DNA of 64,000 bases from Pontederia crassipes (Eukaryota > Streptophyta > Magnoliopsida > Commelinales > Pontederiaceae), in the NCBI GenBank assembly GCA_030549335.1, contig CM060190.1, positions 64,556,118 through 64,620,117 on the forward strand, read 5' to 3'. This document shows positions 48,039-60,330 of this stretch, in pieces. A program made the position numbers and the translations under genes. Position 1 is the first letter of the stretch. Every line of letters starts with the position of its first letter. The notes below the pieces were generated by a model. That model did no database searches and had not been told where the DNA came from. It was given only the letters and a program-made list of their open reading frames with translations.

Positions 48039-48405
48039 GTATTGGACAAGAGGGACGAGCCTCCGTGGCAGGAACTCTTTGGGGGCAACCTCAGGAACTC
48101 TTTGGGGCAACCTCGCTATTGTCTGTTGCTGATGATGGTGGTGGAGGTGCAAAATATGGTCTTCTTTCTTTACTCCTTAGCTGCAACACTTTCAGTCAGG
48201 CCAAAGCAATGCACATCTAGGAAGACAATGCGGGATGGAGGAGGTGGAAAGGCAAAAGCGTGGAGAGGGAGTGAGTTGGATCGAGAAGGAAGCAAAGTAG
48301 AAGGCTTAAAATATGAGCACAATATTTGTAAGACTATGAATGTGATGAGATGAATGCCAAGTTGCCAATTAGTTTTGTTCACTTTCCTATGCGTCCGCCC
48401 TCGTG
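48039..48405. other. unassigned sequence right of the copia element
   Basis: Contains a short tandem repeat of AGGAACTCTTTGGGG at about 48070-48105. Not recognised. It is probably the continuation of the locus interrupted at 42984. Confidence 0.3.
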
Positions 48406-49362
48406 CTTATTGAATCACACATTTTCCCACTCCTGGTTAGAATGTAGTTACAGCAACCCATAATTCTAGTAATTACATTAGTCATTATATAGGTATTAGT
48501 TACTCCAATGTGCCCCTTCAAACAAGATGTTCCAAACATTTGAAGTTTGTCAAGTTGGAATTCACTACATTCTTGTAGTACTTTGTCTTTAGTGATCTCT
48601 TTGTTGCTGCATCAGCTAACACTAGGAGATAAAAAAAAAAGGTTGAAGGATGTGCCAATGAGCCATGTCCAGGCATAAAAGGTGAGGAGGATGACACTAG
48701 TTGCAACGGTGATGACAAGCAAGTATTATATGGAGAAATAAAGGAGGTAGGAGATCGGAGGCAAGCTTGCTCTCAAACGATCTGGATTGATAAAAGAGAG
48801 GACTGCAATAATGCTTGAAAATGATGCAATCCAGCATACATTATATGAGAAGACACCATGGAATGACTTATCTGACAAGAGCTAGAGATATTTTACCTGC
48901 TTTCTACAATTGGAAATTAAGGAAATGTTGGAGGCGATTAGCTTGCTCTTTACGACTATGAACTTTTTTTTTTGAGAGGGGGAGGGAGATAAAGAGTTCA
49001 TACAAACAAGTATGAATTGAGAGTTGGGGGCTGTCCTTTCGTCAACAATAATTCATACAATAAGACAAGGCGAAGGCTTGAAATTAAATGAAGATATGAG
49101 GAAGCTACTGTTGGAATGCCTCTAAGCGGTGGCCATGGAAGTGTGCTTAGTACATCCATGAAATGAAGGTAGAGAGGAACAATAAGTAGAGGCATTTCTC
49201 TGCACCATGCTAATAGCAGGCATTTTGGTGGAAGAAAAAAAGTTAGGATCAATGTCTTTAGACTACGATGCTATGATACCATGTCAGTTATCGAATAATA
49301 AACACTTAAACTAGGATGTAGCTAAAACCACCAATAGTTCTAAGTATTACATTAATCATTAT
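48406..49362 (-). mobile_element. small LTR-retroelement remnant (TRIM-like)
   Basis: Two related short repeats bound the block, each containing AATTACATTAGTCATTAT or a close variant: 48406-48512 and from 49285 rightward. Just inside the right repeat the minus strand reads TGGTATCATAGC, a Met-tRNA primer-site variant. Just inside the left repeat is a C-rich tract, the complement of a purine tract. The interior of about 770 bp has no recognisable polymerase. It is either a TRIM or an internally deleted copia-like fossil. The right repeat is cut by a CACTA terminus at 49363. Confidence 0.45.
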
Positions 49363-50010
49363 CACTACTAGAAAAACGCTAATTACCGATGGTTCGGACC
49401 GTCGGTAATCAGCCCAAAAATCGTCGGTAACATAATTACCGACGATTTTTTAGTCGAAATCGATCCGTCAGAAAAATGCTCATCGCAAATCGATTTGCGA
49501 CGGTTGAAAAAAATTCGTCGAAAATATCGACGGTCAAAACCGTCGGAAAAGTCCCTGGCGGTTCGAATCGTCGAAATTTCCGACGGTTGCAATCGCCGGA
49601 AAAGTCCCCGGCGGTTCAAACCATCGAAATTTCCAACAGTTGCAACCGCCGGAAAAGGCCGACGGTTCGAACCGTCGCAACTTTTCGACGGTCGCAACTG
49701 TCGAAATTTTCGGCGGTCGTTGCAACCGTCGATCTTTCGGCGGTCGCAACCGTCGTAAATAATTTTTTAAATATAAAAAAAATTAGCGGTCGGATCGGAC
49801 CGCGGCCAGCTCCGGCCGCAGCCAAATTCGGCCGCCCGCGGTCGATCTGACCGCAAGCCGATCGATCTGACCGCTGGGGGCCAGATCCGAACGCCCGACA
49901 GCCGATCCGGCTGCTGGAGGCCGATCCGTCGCCCGACGGTCGAATCCGAATGCCGAGGCCAGATCCGGCCGCCAGGCCGTCGATCCGACCACTGGAGGCC
50001 GGATCCGGCC
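49363..50010 (+). mobile_element. CACTA (En/Spm-type) transposon terminus with subterminal repeats
   Basis: Begins CACTACTAGAAAAACGC, the canonical plant CACTA end. From 49384 to about 49760 it is packed with inverted and direct copies of GACGGTT/AACCGTC and CCGTCGGAAA, as in the subterminal transposase-binding regions of these elements. A GC-rich, GATC/CGGCCG-rich tract follows at 49785-50010. The opposite end (TAGTG) was not found in the window, so only one end remains or the other is decayed. No transposase frame is visible. Confidence 0.75.
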
Positions 50011-50019
50011 GCCGGTCAT

Positions 50020-51700
50020 TAGGTATTGCTTGGGAGAGCTTTTTTTTAAAAAAAAAAAGGGAAGAACGTTTTCATTAGTTTTTTTCCCTATTAAACCCGA
50101 GATAAGATACAAATCCAGTTAGTTTATATTGTCCCCATTGATCTTTAATATAAGGACTTAGAAGTTAAAGATAGGAGACACCCCATTAAATCCCATAATT
50201 ACATAATAAAGTTAAGAAGAATTAAATAACAACTTAGATAAGATTTTTTTCCTTTTTATTTTACATTTCCATTAACTTGTTCATTATGTTTCCATTTTTT
50301 CCTCTTTATTTTTGCTCCCATCCCTCTCCTCTTATATATACATATATATGATTTAATGAAGATATTACCTACTTACATGATCATACTATCTATGTGAAGC
50401 ACCATTAAATCATGATTCGTTAATATCAAATTCGATAGTGCTTAATATAGGTAGCATGATGCTGCCTACTAAAATATGTACTTTAAATCCGTTATATACT
50501 ACCAATGTTAAGCACCGTTATTATATACACACATATATAGTATTTAATGGGCGTAAGACCACCTGGACGTGTTGCATGGTCAGCGCCTTACTTGTGCCCA
50601 TCCGATCATGCATATACGATGGATGCTGAAAACCGGGTAAACCGGGATCTAATTCGACTAATATTAAGCTGGTTCAACTCTTTTTGGCCGTGAACGGAGT
50701 CGACCAATACCCCCATCGCCCCTCGCCCCTTTCTTTTTTTGCAAAACGAAGTGACAGCCGGCAGCAACCCGAGTCTTATGTTTTGTCATCTTCCTCCGAC
50801 GACCCCCTCACTTCCCTCGTGCTTGCTATGGGGCTACACCCTCCTACCGGGCGCCCTCATCTCCATCGTCCGCTTTTCTCGGTCCACTGCTTGGGGACTT
50901 ATGATGCGTCGGCTCGCCCCCTCCACTTCCGTCGACTCCTACGCGTGACCAGTCCACCGCTTTCTTTTCGTCCCACGGCACTACCTCGATGTGGTCTTCT
51001 GCCTCTACCTCTATGCTGTGCTCCCGTGCCCCTGGGCTCATCGCGCCCTCATCGTTCATGCCCCCTGTGACCTCTACAATGTCATCCCGATCTCCATCGG
51101 CCCTCTCGACGTGGACAGATCCTGGAAGTTCCACGTTGCCACCGTACATAGCTATTTGTCAAGGAGGAGGAAGATGAAAGTCTTGCTCCTTTTACGAAAA
51201 AGAAAGGGGCATTATGCTATTGGCCGGTCCTTCACCGGTTCACTACCCAAAAAGTCGAACTAGCCAAAAAGTGGAAAGTGAAAAGTGGACACGTAAAAGA
51301 AAGAAATGTGCCACTGAAATTATAATCAATAATAATCCTAGCCAAAAAGAAGTGGAAAGTGAAGTTTATACATATAAAATCATCTCTCGCAGCTTCCATT
51401 ATGCGTTGTACCCACTAAGGTTTACAAAAATATGAGAAGAGAAATGTGCTTATTATAAATCAACCAAAAAGGTATATACTATTACACAACTTCCTCCTTT
51501 GGGACTATATGTTACTCTACAAAAATGGCTCAACTGTAAAAGACATAATGCCACACCACAAAAGGATGGAAACATCCTAAACCGGTGACCCTGAATATTC
51601 TAGCTAACGGATGAACTGTGTACAAGCTCAGCTGGGCAGTGGCATGGATAAGGTAAATTTACAATAATTTTGGGGAGAATATGTTGAAATGAAAAGAATG
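50020..51700. other. intergenic DNA with a GC-rich island
   Basis: AT-rich at 50020-50640, then a GC-rich island at about 50690-51180 with a 128-codon open frame (50684-51070, plus) and a 101-codon one on the other strand. Neither shows a domain I know. It could be a CACTA-captured gene scrap or an unannotated exon. The final 500 bp lie downstream of the myosin stop and probably include its 3' UTR. Confidence 0.35.
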
Positions 51701-51717
51701 ATCACGTTTCTAAAGGC

Positions 51718-54700
51718 TTACTCCTGCAAAAAATGGAAGGCTGGATTTTCAAGAAGCTCTGGCGGCATTGGAATATCAGATAATTCTTTAGCTTGCATTG
51801 AACTTGAAATATCATCCATTGAGAAAGGAACGCTAGCAAGAAAAGGAATAGTTACAATCAATTTCTTCCATTTAGCATATTGCAGCATCCATGATTTAGG
51901 ATAGTGTAGTCTTTCTACCTGGAATCTTCATCCAACAAAAAGGCACTGACACCAGCAGTGTTGTTATCTTCTGTCATTGATGCTTTCATGCTGGAAAGGA
52001 CCTGATGAACGAATGCAAACGAAATAACTAATCTCTGTTCGATAGCAGTTCCATTTTGATGTCAATTGGACTATAGTATTGATTCTGTTACTAGGACTGA
52101 AGAAAGCTGTACAATCACAACTCTACAAGCACATAAGAAAAATAAGAACCATGGAACAAGTGGATACAGAGAAGCAGGTTCGACTTACATTTGGTGACAC
52201 ACTTTGAGTGTTATATTTGTCATCCCAATATTGTGTACAAATTCTATAAATCTGTTGGACACTCAGTATCTGCAAGGACAAAATCAATGATATGCATTTT
52301 GTGTGAAAAGATGTTCAGGTTTCCATATTACGGCAGTATAAACGTTTTTTTTTTGTAATGTACGTCATATTTGTGTGCATAAAAGGAGCAAACGTTGAGG
52401 AGCGGGAGCAGGAAATAATTACCGGACATAAATCACTGACTATATCATCATAGGAAATCCTGTACTTCTGAAATATAACCTGCTCATTTAAAGTGCAGTG
52501 AGAACTGGAAGGACGTAACTAATTACCATCAAATTATTAATATAAGGCTGATATGTTAAACATTTGTTCAAGCAGATAATCAGTTTTAAGCTATACAAGG
52601 CCTATTAAATTGGTTCATATCATGTAAGTTTGTTGACTAACATTAGAAGCATGCCAAGTAACAGAGAAAGGTCACAAAGAATATTGAATATTCCAGGAAC
52701 AATCCAATATTTTCCAGATAACAAAACATTTCAGGTTTAATTAAAGCTAGAGGATCATAAAAACTAATGCAGCCTTAATAAGGTCCAATGAGTGGCATTT
52801 TGCAGTATCAAAACCAATTTCCTGTCAGAGTTCTAAAGTAATCTGAACTTCTTAGAGAAGGAGCTTTTGGGCAGCAACAGGGGAATTTACGTTGCTGATG
52901 CTTTGACAACCCAAAGAATTACACGATAGTCTTTTGTATATGAAAGAGTATAAAGAAAAAGAAGCGAGTGAACATAAATTAATCCTAATCTGATTCCTGC
53001 AAAAAAATTTCCAATCAAACATACTAAATATTCTCCATTACCAATGAGCAAGGTTCAGAAAAGTATAATAGGTTGCATCTACATAAGTTTGTTATGGCAT
53101 CAGCGATCAATTATATGATAGATAAGAATGAAGTAGGATACAAGAGAAACTCGTTTATTATGACATCAGCCATACGCGACATATTTAATCAATTTCAATG
53201 CAATTAAAACACGCAGCACATATGTGGACATGAGTTTACAAGTACCATACAAAAGTAACATTCACTCACCAGGAAACCAACAGCTTGCCTAGTATGCTTA
53301 AGTTCATCCCATGATGAACCAACATACTGAAATTTGAGATATTTTCAATCAGAATAAATAGCCCAAAATAAAGACAAAGACATTTCACTAAGTCACTGCA
53401 AATTTAGATTGGCTACCTCGGGTTTTGCTTTTGAACACCACATTTCCAGTTCAGTTAGGCCAGACTTCACATACTCTCCATTGCTAAAAGAACAACATTC
53501 CCGGCGCAGGAGAAGACTGCAAGCATAAAGGAAATATATTTGTGATCTTTAGCACTGGAGGAAATTTTGAAAGAGCAACAAGGAAACAAATCAATCCACC
53601 TGTTGAAAAGTTGAGTATTGATGCATGAGAAAATCTGAGTGAATAACTTTTCAATCAGAACTTTAGGAACCTGAGAGACAATAGGCAAATTGCAAGTAAT
53701 ATTTTACTAACAGATAAAACAATATTATCAGATAAAAAATAATGCTTACGTAGTTATCTTCCAACATTTTCAGAAGATTATCAAGATTGTCAAGGACAGC
53801 CTGCCAGGGGCTGGTTGAAGTTGAGTTCCTAAATGAGTGTGCCCTCATGCTACTTGTCCTTGCTGTTTTTGGTGCCTTCTCAGAGAGTAAATAGTAATCG
53901 AAATGTAAATGCTTTAAGCCCAAATACTCCTTAGGCTCAGATGAATAGAGAAGAGATGACAAAAAAGATAAATAAGAAGTGTTGAGATATGCATTTTTTT
54001 TTTCAGGGATACTAATCCTAAATAATATTACAAAGATATGGAAAGATATGCATATCATACATCAACAAGAAGTTATGGCGTCTCCAAGAAAAGCAACAAT
54101 CATCTTTTGGTCCCAAGAACACAAGTACAAATGCTAACAGGAATTGAATATGAAATATGTGAAACAATTTAGGAGAGAGCAGAATATTCTCATCTTAAAT
54201 TTTATTGCCCCCAGATGAGCATAAAATTTTCAATTCATTTTTTTATGAGAGAGATTTCCAATTCAAACTATACCACAACTTATTCGCGTGTTTACACCAG
54301 AAATGTAGACTAAGATAACCTTTTTTAGATGAAAATGATTTTTCTTAATATGTTTTACAGGTTAATTTTGCATAGAATAAATGATACATACTGAAACTGA
54401 GCTAGAAAAAAGGACCATGTAATATTCCAGGAAAGGAAACATAAAAACAAAACTTAGTGATGTCGGACAACTTGTTTTACCGGCCTTCTTCCCTTTAGTA
54501 TAAGTCCCTTAGTTTAGGCCTTTACTTAAACTTTGGATTAGTTGTTTCAGAAATTGGAATGTAACATATGAACAATATTTTTTAGTTAATTTTTTTTTAA
54601 GTGGATGACTGGAGTAGTTTTAGTTAGTAGATTTCCATCACTTACAATATGGATCTAAAAGCTCCAAACAATTTCAGTGTTGAGATATGTTTCTTTGATT

Positions 54701-57700
54701 GTTTTGGTGCACTGCATAAAACTCATGAGTACTTAAGTCAACACACGTTTTTGCTTGCAAATTTTTTTTTTGCATTTTGTGACTATTAAGATACGAGAAT
54801 CACCAAGGATTTAAGCACAACTGAGAAACCCGATACTTAAAATCCTTAAACATAACCCATTATTAGACATCTCTAGATGTTCAAAAGTCAGGAAATAAAA
54901 TAGGCAAAAGTTGTAGAATTACACTCTAGAGACTGATTAAAATTTCTGTTTTCATATGCACTTCAGGTAAATCTTTCCTTTTTGTCAATGGTTTTTATTC
55001 ATTGGTTAACCACACCTTTATCATGACTTACAAATATAAAGAAGAAACTAAGGGGTGTGCAACATGTAGATAACTCGAGTTTCAACATTACAAATGTCAC
55101 CTCTTTTATTTGTGTCCTGGAATATACTACAGCATGAATCATCTTATGAGAAAAAGATAAGAGTGGTTTTACCTGTATGCATGAAGAAAGCAATGAAGTA
55201 AGATCTTTCTTTGCATTGTCACGAATAATTCCATACATCTTCTCTACATAAGCTGTAAGCTGTTGCTTGAATAGCAAGGCAGGGTACTTAGCCTCCACAT
55301 GGTGAATTAAGTCTAAACCATCGACAGGAAGGGCAGACGAGGAACGGAATCCCTGAAGAACATGCAAAAACTCAGAAGATTGGGCAAATAAGTTCACTGC
55401 ATGAAATAATGTGCTAAATCAAACACTAGCGTACTTGTGCCATTCTCCCAAATAATGATGTTGGTGTGGGAGGTACACGACGTGGAGTAGAACCTGAAGC
55501 ACCAGAAGCTTTCAGACTCCTTTGTAACAGAAATAACAAAGTAGATGAATTTGCTAGCCAATAAGCTAGATAATCATTCTGCTCTTGATTCTGCAAAAGA
55601 AAGTTCAAAATATCATATCTATGAAGCTCGTTTTTTTTTGTGAGATCTATGAAGCTTGTTAATAACATTCAAGAAGCAAAAATCTTGTTATAGTAAATTC
55701 CATGTGACTATTGGCTTGAACCAAACCAGTGGCACCATAGAAACTAACAAAAATATGTCATTAAGTACACAAGGTAGTTGGCTATCATCAAGAAGTGGGC
55801 TTTGCTACCATTTTCAACATATTCTATTAATAGTTGTGAGTAGTGATTATTGTCACTTGCTGTTTACGGAATAGTGAACTCAATCCAGGCATTCTGTAAA
55901 GATACCTAGGGAATAGGAACTTTTAAATAACATATCATACTTGTTTGGGCAAGGAGAACATCAAAATAAATATTTTATTTAATTAATCTTCAAGATGAAT
56001 GAAATTGGAAATCATAAGTTCGCAGCAACATGGTTACGAAAAGATTCAAGAAGGGATTTCTGAATAGAATGTCATTATAGAAGTACAACTATGATACCAG
56101 CAAAAAGCTCCCATGTAGACCTGGAAACATATTTGTTCTACATGGGAACTTCTACAAAAATGTCAAATTGTAGGACAAAATATAATTTTGATTCTAGATA
56201 CATAATGCCAAGGTTGTCATGATCGCTTGGGCAAACGATCCTGATCTCACTTTGGGGATCGAAAATGTAGGATCGTATGAGGATCGATCGCTGGATCGTA
56301 AGATTGGTAGGATCTTTACGATCCTACCTATCCTTTGATTTTGTTTTTTTATTTTTTAATTAATTTTTTATTGAGAAGAAAATAAAAATAGAATATTAAA
56401 ACTAAAAAAATTGGCAACAAAGGAGACAACTTTCTCAATTCTATCATATTATGATTTTATTTATTTAGATTTTTTTAAAATGAAAAAATAGAATATTAAG
56501 AATAAAAATTAGCAAGGCATTAGGTTAAATTCCTTTCCATTCTCTCCCTCTTCATTTCTCCATTCATTTTTTATGTGTGATCTATTATTAATTAATAAAT
56601 TTATGTAAAAATGATATTTAGAAAATAAAAATTATTTAATTTTTTATAATTCAAATGAGAAAATTGATTTATCATTGTTAATTATCATAATTAGTTTATC
56701 TTAATTTCTAACTTTCTATATTGTTATGTAGAACATGAAAGTTACAAATTAAGTATAATATAGATATTGAGAGTAAAATATTAAATAATGATTATTATTG
56801 GTACTATTATTATTATTATCACTATTATTATATTTTTTAAAAAACTATTTTTTTATTCAGAAGGTAGGATCTAGGATCGTAAGATCTTTGATCCTTCGGA
56901 CCTCTCCCGATCTTACCTCGAAAAGCGATCCTGACAACCTTGCATAATGCACTATTTTTAATGCTTAAACTTAATGAGTGATCATTGTTATGATTGTTTC
57001 AAAAGAGGATATGTCTCGATCTTGCACTAGAAGGCTACCCAAACAAAAAAAATGGGTTATGGTAGTAACACAATATAACACTGGAACTACAGGTGACAAT
57101 CCAATTGAGCAAGGACCAAGACCACAATGATGATCCAGAGTGACAATCATGCAGTAGTCCACTACATGAATATATTATTTACTTTCCTCTGACAACTCAT
57201 CATGAGAGCCATGAAGGTCACTACAAATAAAAAATATCTTCTTTTTTTTTTTAAAGGAAACCAAAAATATCTTATCCAACACATTAAATATAACACATGT
57301 CAAAAACAAAACAAGAAAAGAGAAAATGTGTCACCTTCTATAATAAGAACAAGAAATAAGTGAGTAAATAGATAACAACCTGATTATGTCTAAATAAAAC
57401 GTTCGCAAGATGAACTCACATCTTACCATGAGATAAAATTACAACTTTTCATTGGCAATAAGGACCCAATTCCATAATATCTGTATTGCATATAAATGAA
57501 TACAAAGATAGTCAGATAGAAATGTGAGTGCATGAACCTACTTACCTCAATTGCAGAACCAATCATTTGTACAAGCCTGTCAAAAACATTAGTTCTTTCT
57601 GCCTCAAACAACTTCCAATGAAGAAGACATTTATATATAGTAATTGCAGCCACTGGCTTTCCTTGGCTAATGTTTTGACCAACATAATTGATAAGTGCAT

Positions 57701-58521
57701 CAATACTCTCCTGCAGAAAAAGTTTAATGGTAAGAATGTTGGGGCTCCAAAGAAGGATGACATGAATGAGATATCAATTGCTAACACAATATCTACATTA
57801 CATGCTGCCTCTCAATGTAAGATCTTCGCAATCTAGTATCTGATTTGGAAATATGTTTAATTGGTGGAGGAACATTTTGAGGTTCCTGCAAAAATAATGC
57901 AAGCATATAACAAAGATAGAGAAAGAAGTTTTCTGAGGAAATAAGATATTAAAGTTATAACAGGTATATCAATCAGACCTTTAGATCACAATAGGCACTA
58001 GTAGACAAAGGACAAGGGAAATTTTGTCGAAGTACATAAACAGTGTTCTGGAACCAGGATGACATGTTTTGAGGGAGTTACCAGAGTTGAAGAACGTTCT
58101 GACATAGTTGATGATTGCAATAGTGCCTTCTGTCTTAGCACTTGATTCTCGGATTCCATGTTAGACAACTTCTCTTGAAGCCTGAAAGGGATGAACAAAC
58201 ATATCTACGATAAAGAAAGTATGAAGATGCAAAGAAGGTATATCATGTTTAAATTTGCTTTAAGTCATGGTTAAAAGTCACAATCAAATGGAAGAATCAT
58301 CAAAAGAAAAAATGATGCATTTAAATATAGGAACCTTTCCATTGAATTGCTAAGTTCTACAATGCATTTAAATATAGGAACCTTTGCATTGAATTGCTAA
58401 GTTCTTTGATCTTGGACTCTGCCTCAAGAGATTTCTGAAGCCTCTCTTCACTGATTTTGCTGGTCTCTTGATATTTCTTCTCAGTTTCCTCGATCTTAAT
58501 CTCGAGAGAACTAACCAGAGC
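51718..58521 (-). CDS. class XI myosin, C-terminal 504 residues (gene continues past right edge)
   Basis: Actin-based motor for organelle and vesicle transport. Fourteen in-phase exons, in transcript order: 58521-58382, 58181-58082, 57885-57802, 57710-57546, 55590-55435, 55352-55173, 53875-53750, 53670-53600, 53516-53417, 53326-53270, 52479-52423, 52269-52189, 52001-51919, 51832-51718. Coiled coil: [20 protein letters not shown] and [20 protein letters not shown]. Globular tail: [40 protein letters not shown] and [23 protein letters not shown] domain: [36 protein letters not shown] and [18 protein letters not shown]. The end is NPAFHFLQE then TAA. Motor head, IQ motifs and the rest of the coiled coil lie beyond 64000. 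No frame is broken. Introns hold an hAT MITE and an antisense LINE. XI subgroup not determined. Confidence 0.95.
53877..55172. other. myosin intron, AT-rich
   Basis: A 1.3-kb intron between myosin exons. Apart from A/T runs I see no repeat boundary or RNA gene. Confidence 0.5.
56209..56942. mobile_element. hAT-type MITE in a myosin intron
   Basis: A 734-bp non-coding element with terminal inverted repeats CAAGGTTGTCATGATCGC on the left and the complement of CAAGGTTGTCAGGATCGC on the right (17 of 18 match). The 8-bp duplication CATAATGC flanks it at 56201-56208 and 56943-56950. Terminal CA(A)GG and an 8-bp duplication are hAT features. GATCGT/ACGATC repeats lie near both ends, and the core is very AT-rich. 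Confidence 0.9.
58315..58405 (-). repeat. 47-bp tandem duplication spanning a myosin splice donor
   Basis: ATGCATTTAAATATAGGAAC and the next bases occur at 58315 and again at 58362. The copy at 58362-58405 includes the end of the myosin exon (NSMQ) and its donor AAAG|GTTCCT. The copy at 58315 repeats both, with one base changed, inside the intron. Use of the distal donor would add 47 nt and shift the frame. Confidence 0.88.
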
Positions 58522-59374
58522 CTGCAAATGGACAATCATATCAGAGGAAAATAACATGAGCAAGATGTAGACCATAGTTCTTCCATCAAAAAAGAGTTAT
58601 GTGAAATTCATATCTGTACTTTCACCCATCAAACATATTTAAGAATCTTCTGTTGGGAACATCCATTTTAGATGTGATTCTTTTGAGAAAATAAAAGTTG
58701 ATGCTTGGTAGAAAAAGATGTATTATTTCTATCACTAAAGTATAAGAAGCCATTCATTTATATAACCCAACATATTAAATAAAAATAAAAATATCTTATA
58801 AAATCATCAATTATGTAAACTAATATGAGGTCTACATGTATGATACTCAAATGACAAATTCAATAACCAAGTCATGATTCCGGCGAACAGCCGACCTCCC
58901 CCATCGACAGTACTGCGAGTCAGCATCTCGACCTTCCTCATCGGCCTACAATACCAGTTGCCAGCGATGTCCTGGGCGAGGGTCGTGGCAGGTCGGCCGC
59001 CGGGTCCTCAGGGGGCGTCCGTAACTACAGGGGCCGTACATCTGCCTGCCAACCAACCTGCCAGCACACCTCTTATGAATGGGACACCTGTCAACAGATG
59101 GCTCCCAAATTTTCAACTTCCCCACCCCAACTCATCCCCCAATCTGGACAGTTCATCTCGGGCGGACCATCGTCCACTCGACTTGTGCCCACCATCTCAC
59201 CCGACCCGCGCCCTACACCAGTCCACATCCGCATAATCAACCTTGACCGAGTCACAACCCACAACGGACTCCATCCTCCAACCCACTCAAGTTCAAGACC
59301 AGCCCCATGAACCCGACACCCTCCCTCATTGGCGCAGAACGAAGTACTATCCAAGATGACACCGAACAGAATTC

Positions 59375-59730
59375 TAGTGTTTGAAAACTAACGAATCCAC
59401 GTTATAAACAAATGTTAATTTCTGAATCAAAGATGATGTGTTCTTTTTTTCTATTCATTGGCCTCTTTTTATTGACTATTACAACAATATCTATTTTAGG
59501 AAATAAAAAAAGGAAACAGGAATTAAGTAAATAGAGAATATTAAAAATAACTAATGAGCTAACAAATCAGCCACCTGATTAATTCCAGCTGATTAGTGTC
59601 ATTATTACGATATGATCTCCTTCTAATTAGCATCAACCAAGATTGTGTCAGAATTTGATCATTATTATGATATCAAGATTGTGCCAGGATTTTATCATTA
59701 TTATGATATGAACAACCAAAATTATGCCAG
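59375..59730. repeat. AT-rich block with 36-bp imperfect repeats inside the LINE
   Basis: An AT-rich stretch breaks the GC-rich ORF1 region of the LINE. Its right part has two and a half copies of a unit of about 36 bp (AGATTGTGTCAGAATTTGAT..., AGATTGTGCCAGGATTTTAT..., then a partial) at about 59640-59735. It is probably a later insertion; its class and target duplication are not clear. Confidence 0.5.
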
Positions 59731-60330
59731 GATCCGTGGGACGTCCTACATCACTCATGAACTCAATCCCTCTACCAGTCACACCAGACCGGTGAGCCGA
59801 GCACAAGCTCGACTGCGAATTGGCTCGCGGCCCTGGTGCACCCTCTCGGCCCCCACTTCCTTCCTCTCCAACCGTCGTCTCGATGATGTCGCCGGTGTCC
59901 ACGACAATCCGGCGACCCTTTGACAACAGACCAGAAAACCTCCCTCCTCCACTCCCCCTCTCCCTCCTTGTCGTTCCATCATCTCCCCAAGATCCCCATC
60001 CGTCTCCCTCCCTCCCAACTCCACCCTGCTGCCGCATCGCCCCCTGGCCGCCAGTAAGGCTGCGACTCGCCCGGCGGCCAGCAAGGCGCGCAGCTTGAGC
60101 TTTTGTCAACCCTCCCAACTGCAACTACATCAGGAGCCATTAGCAGGCAGAGACGGTGAGGAGGTTCTAACGGTGGCTACTGGTGCTGGCTTCCGCTCCA
60201 TGCGCAGAAGGTGCAGGCTTATGCTGGTTCATTGCCCACTTCACCGTTTGCTGATGCAACCCAGATCTTGACGTTCAAGGTCGACAAGAGAGGATGGGCA
60301 GATTGCCCAGGGGGAAGGCACGGTGTCTTT

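Noticed and set aside
49383-49850. Arginine-rich open frames on both strands, and a possible CRISPR-like array
   Set aside because: They arise from the CACTA subterminal repeats; unit spacing is irregular and the organism is a plant.
53663-54058. 131-codon minus-strand frame taken as one exon
   Set aside because: Only 53750-53875 is exon by splice signals and myosin homology; the rest is intron read-through.
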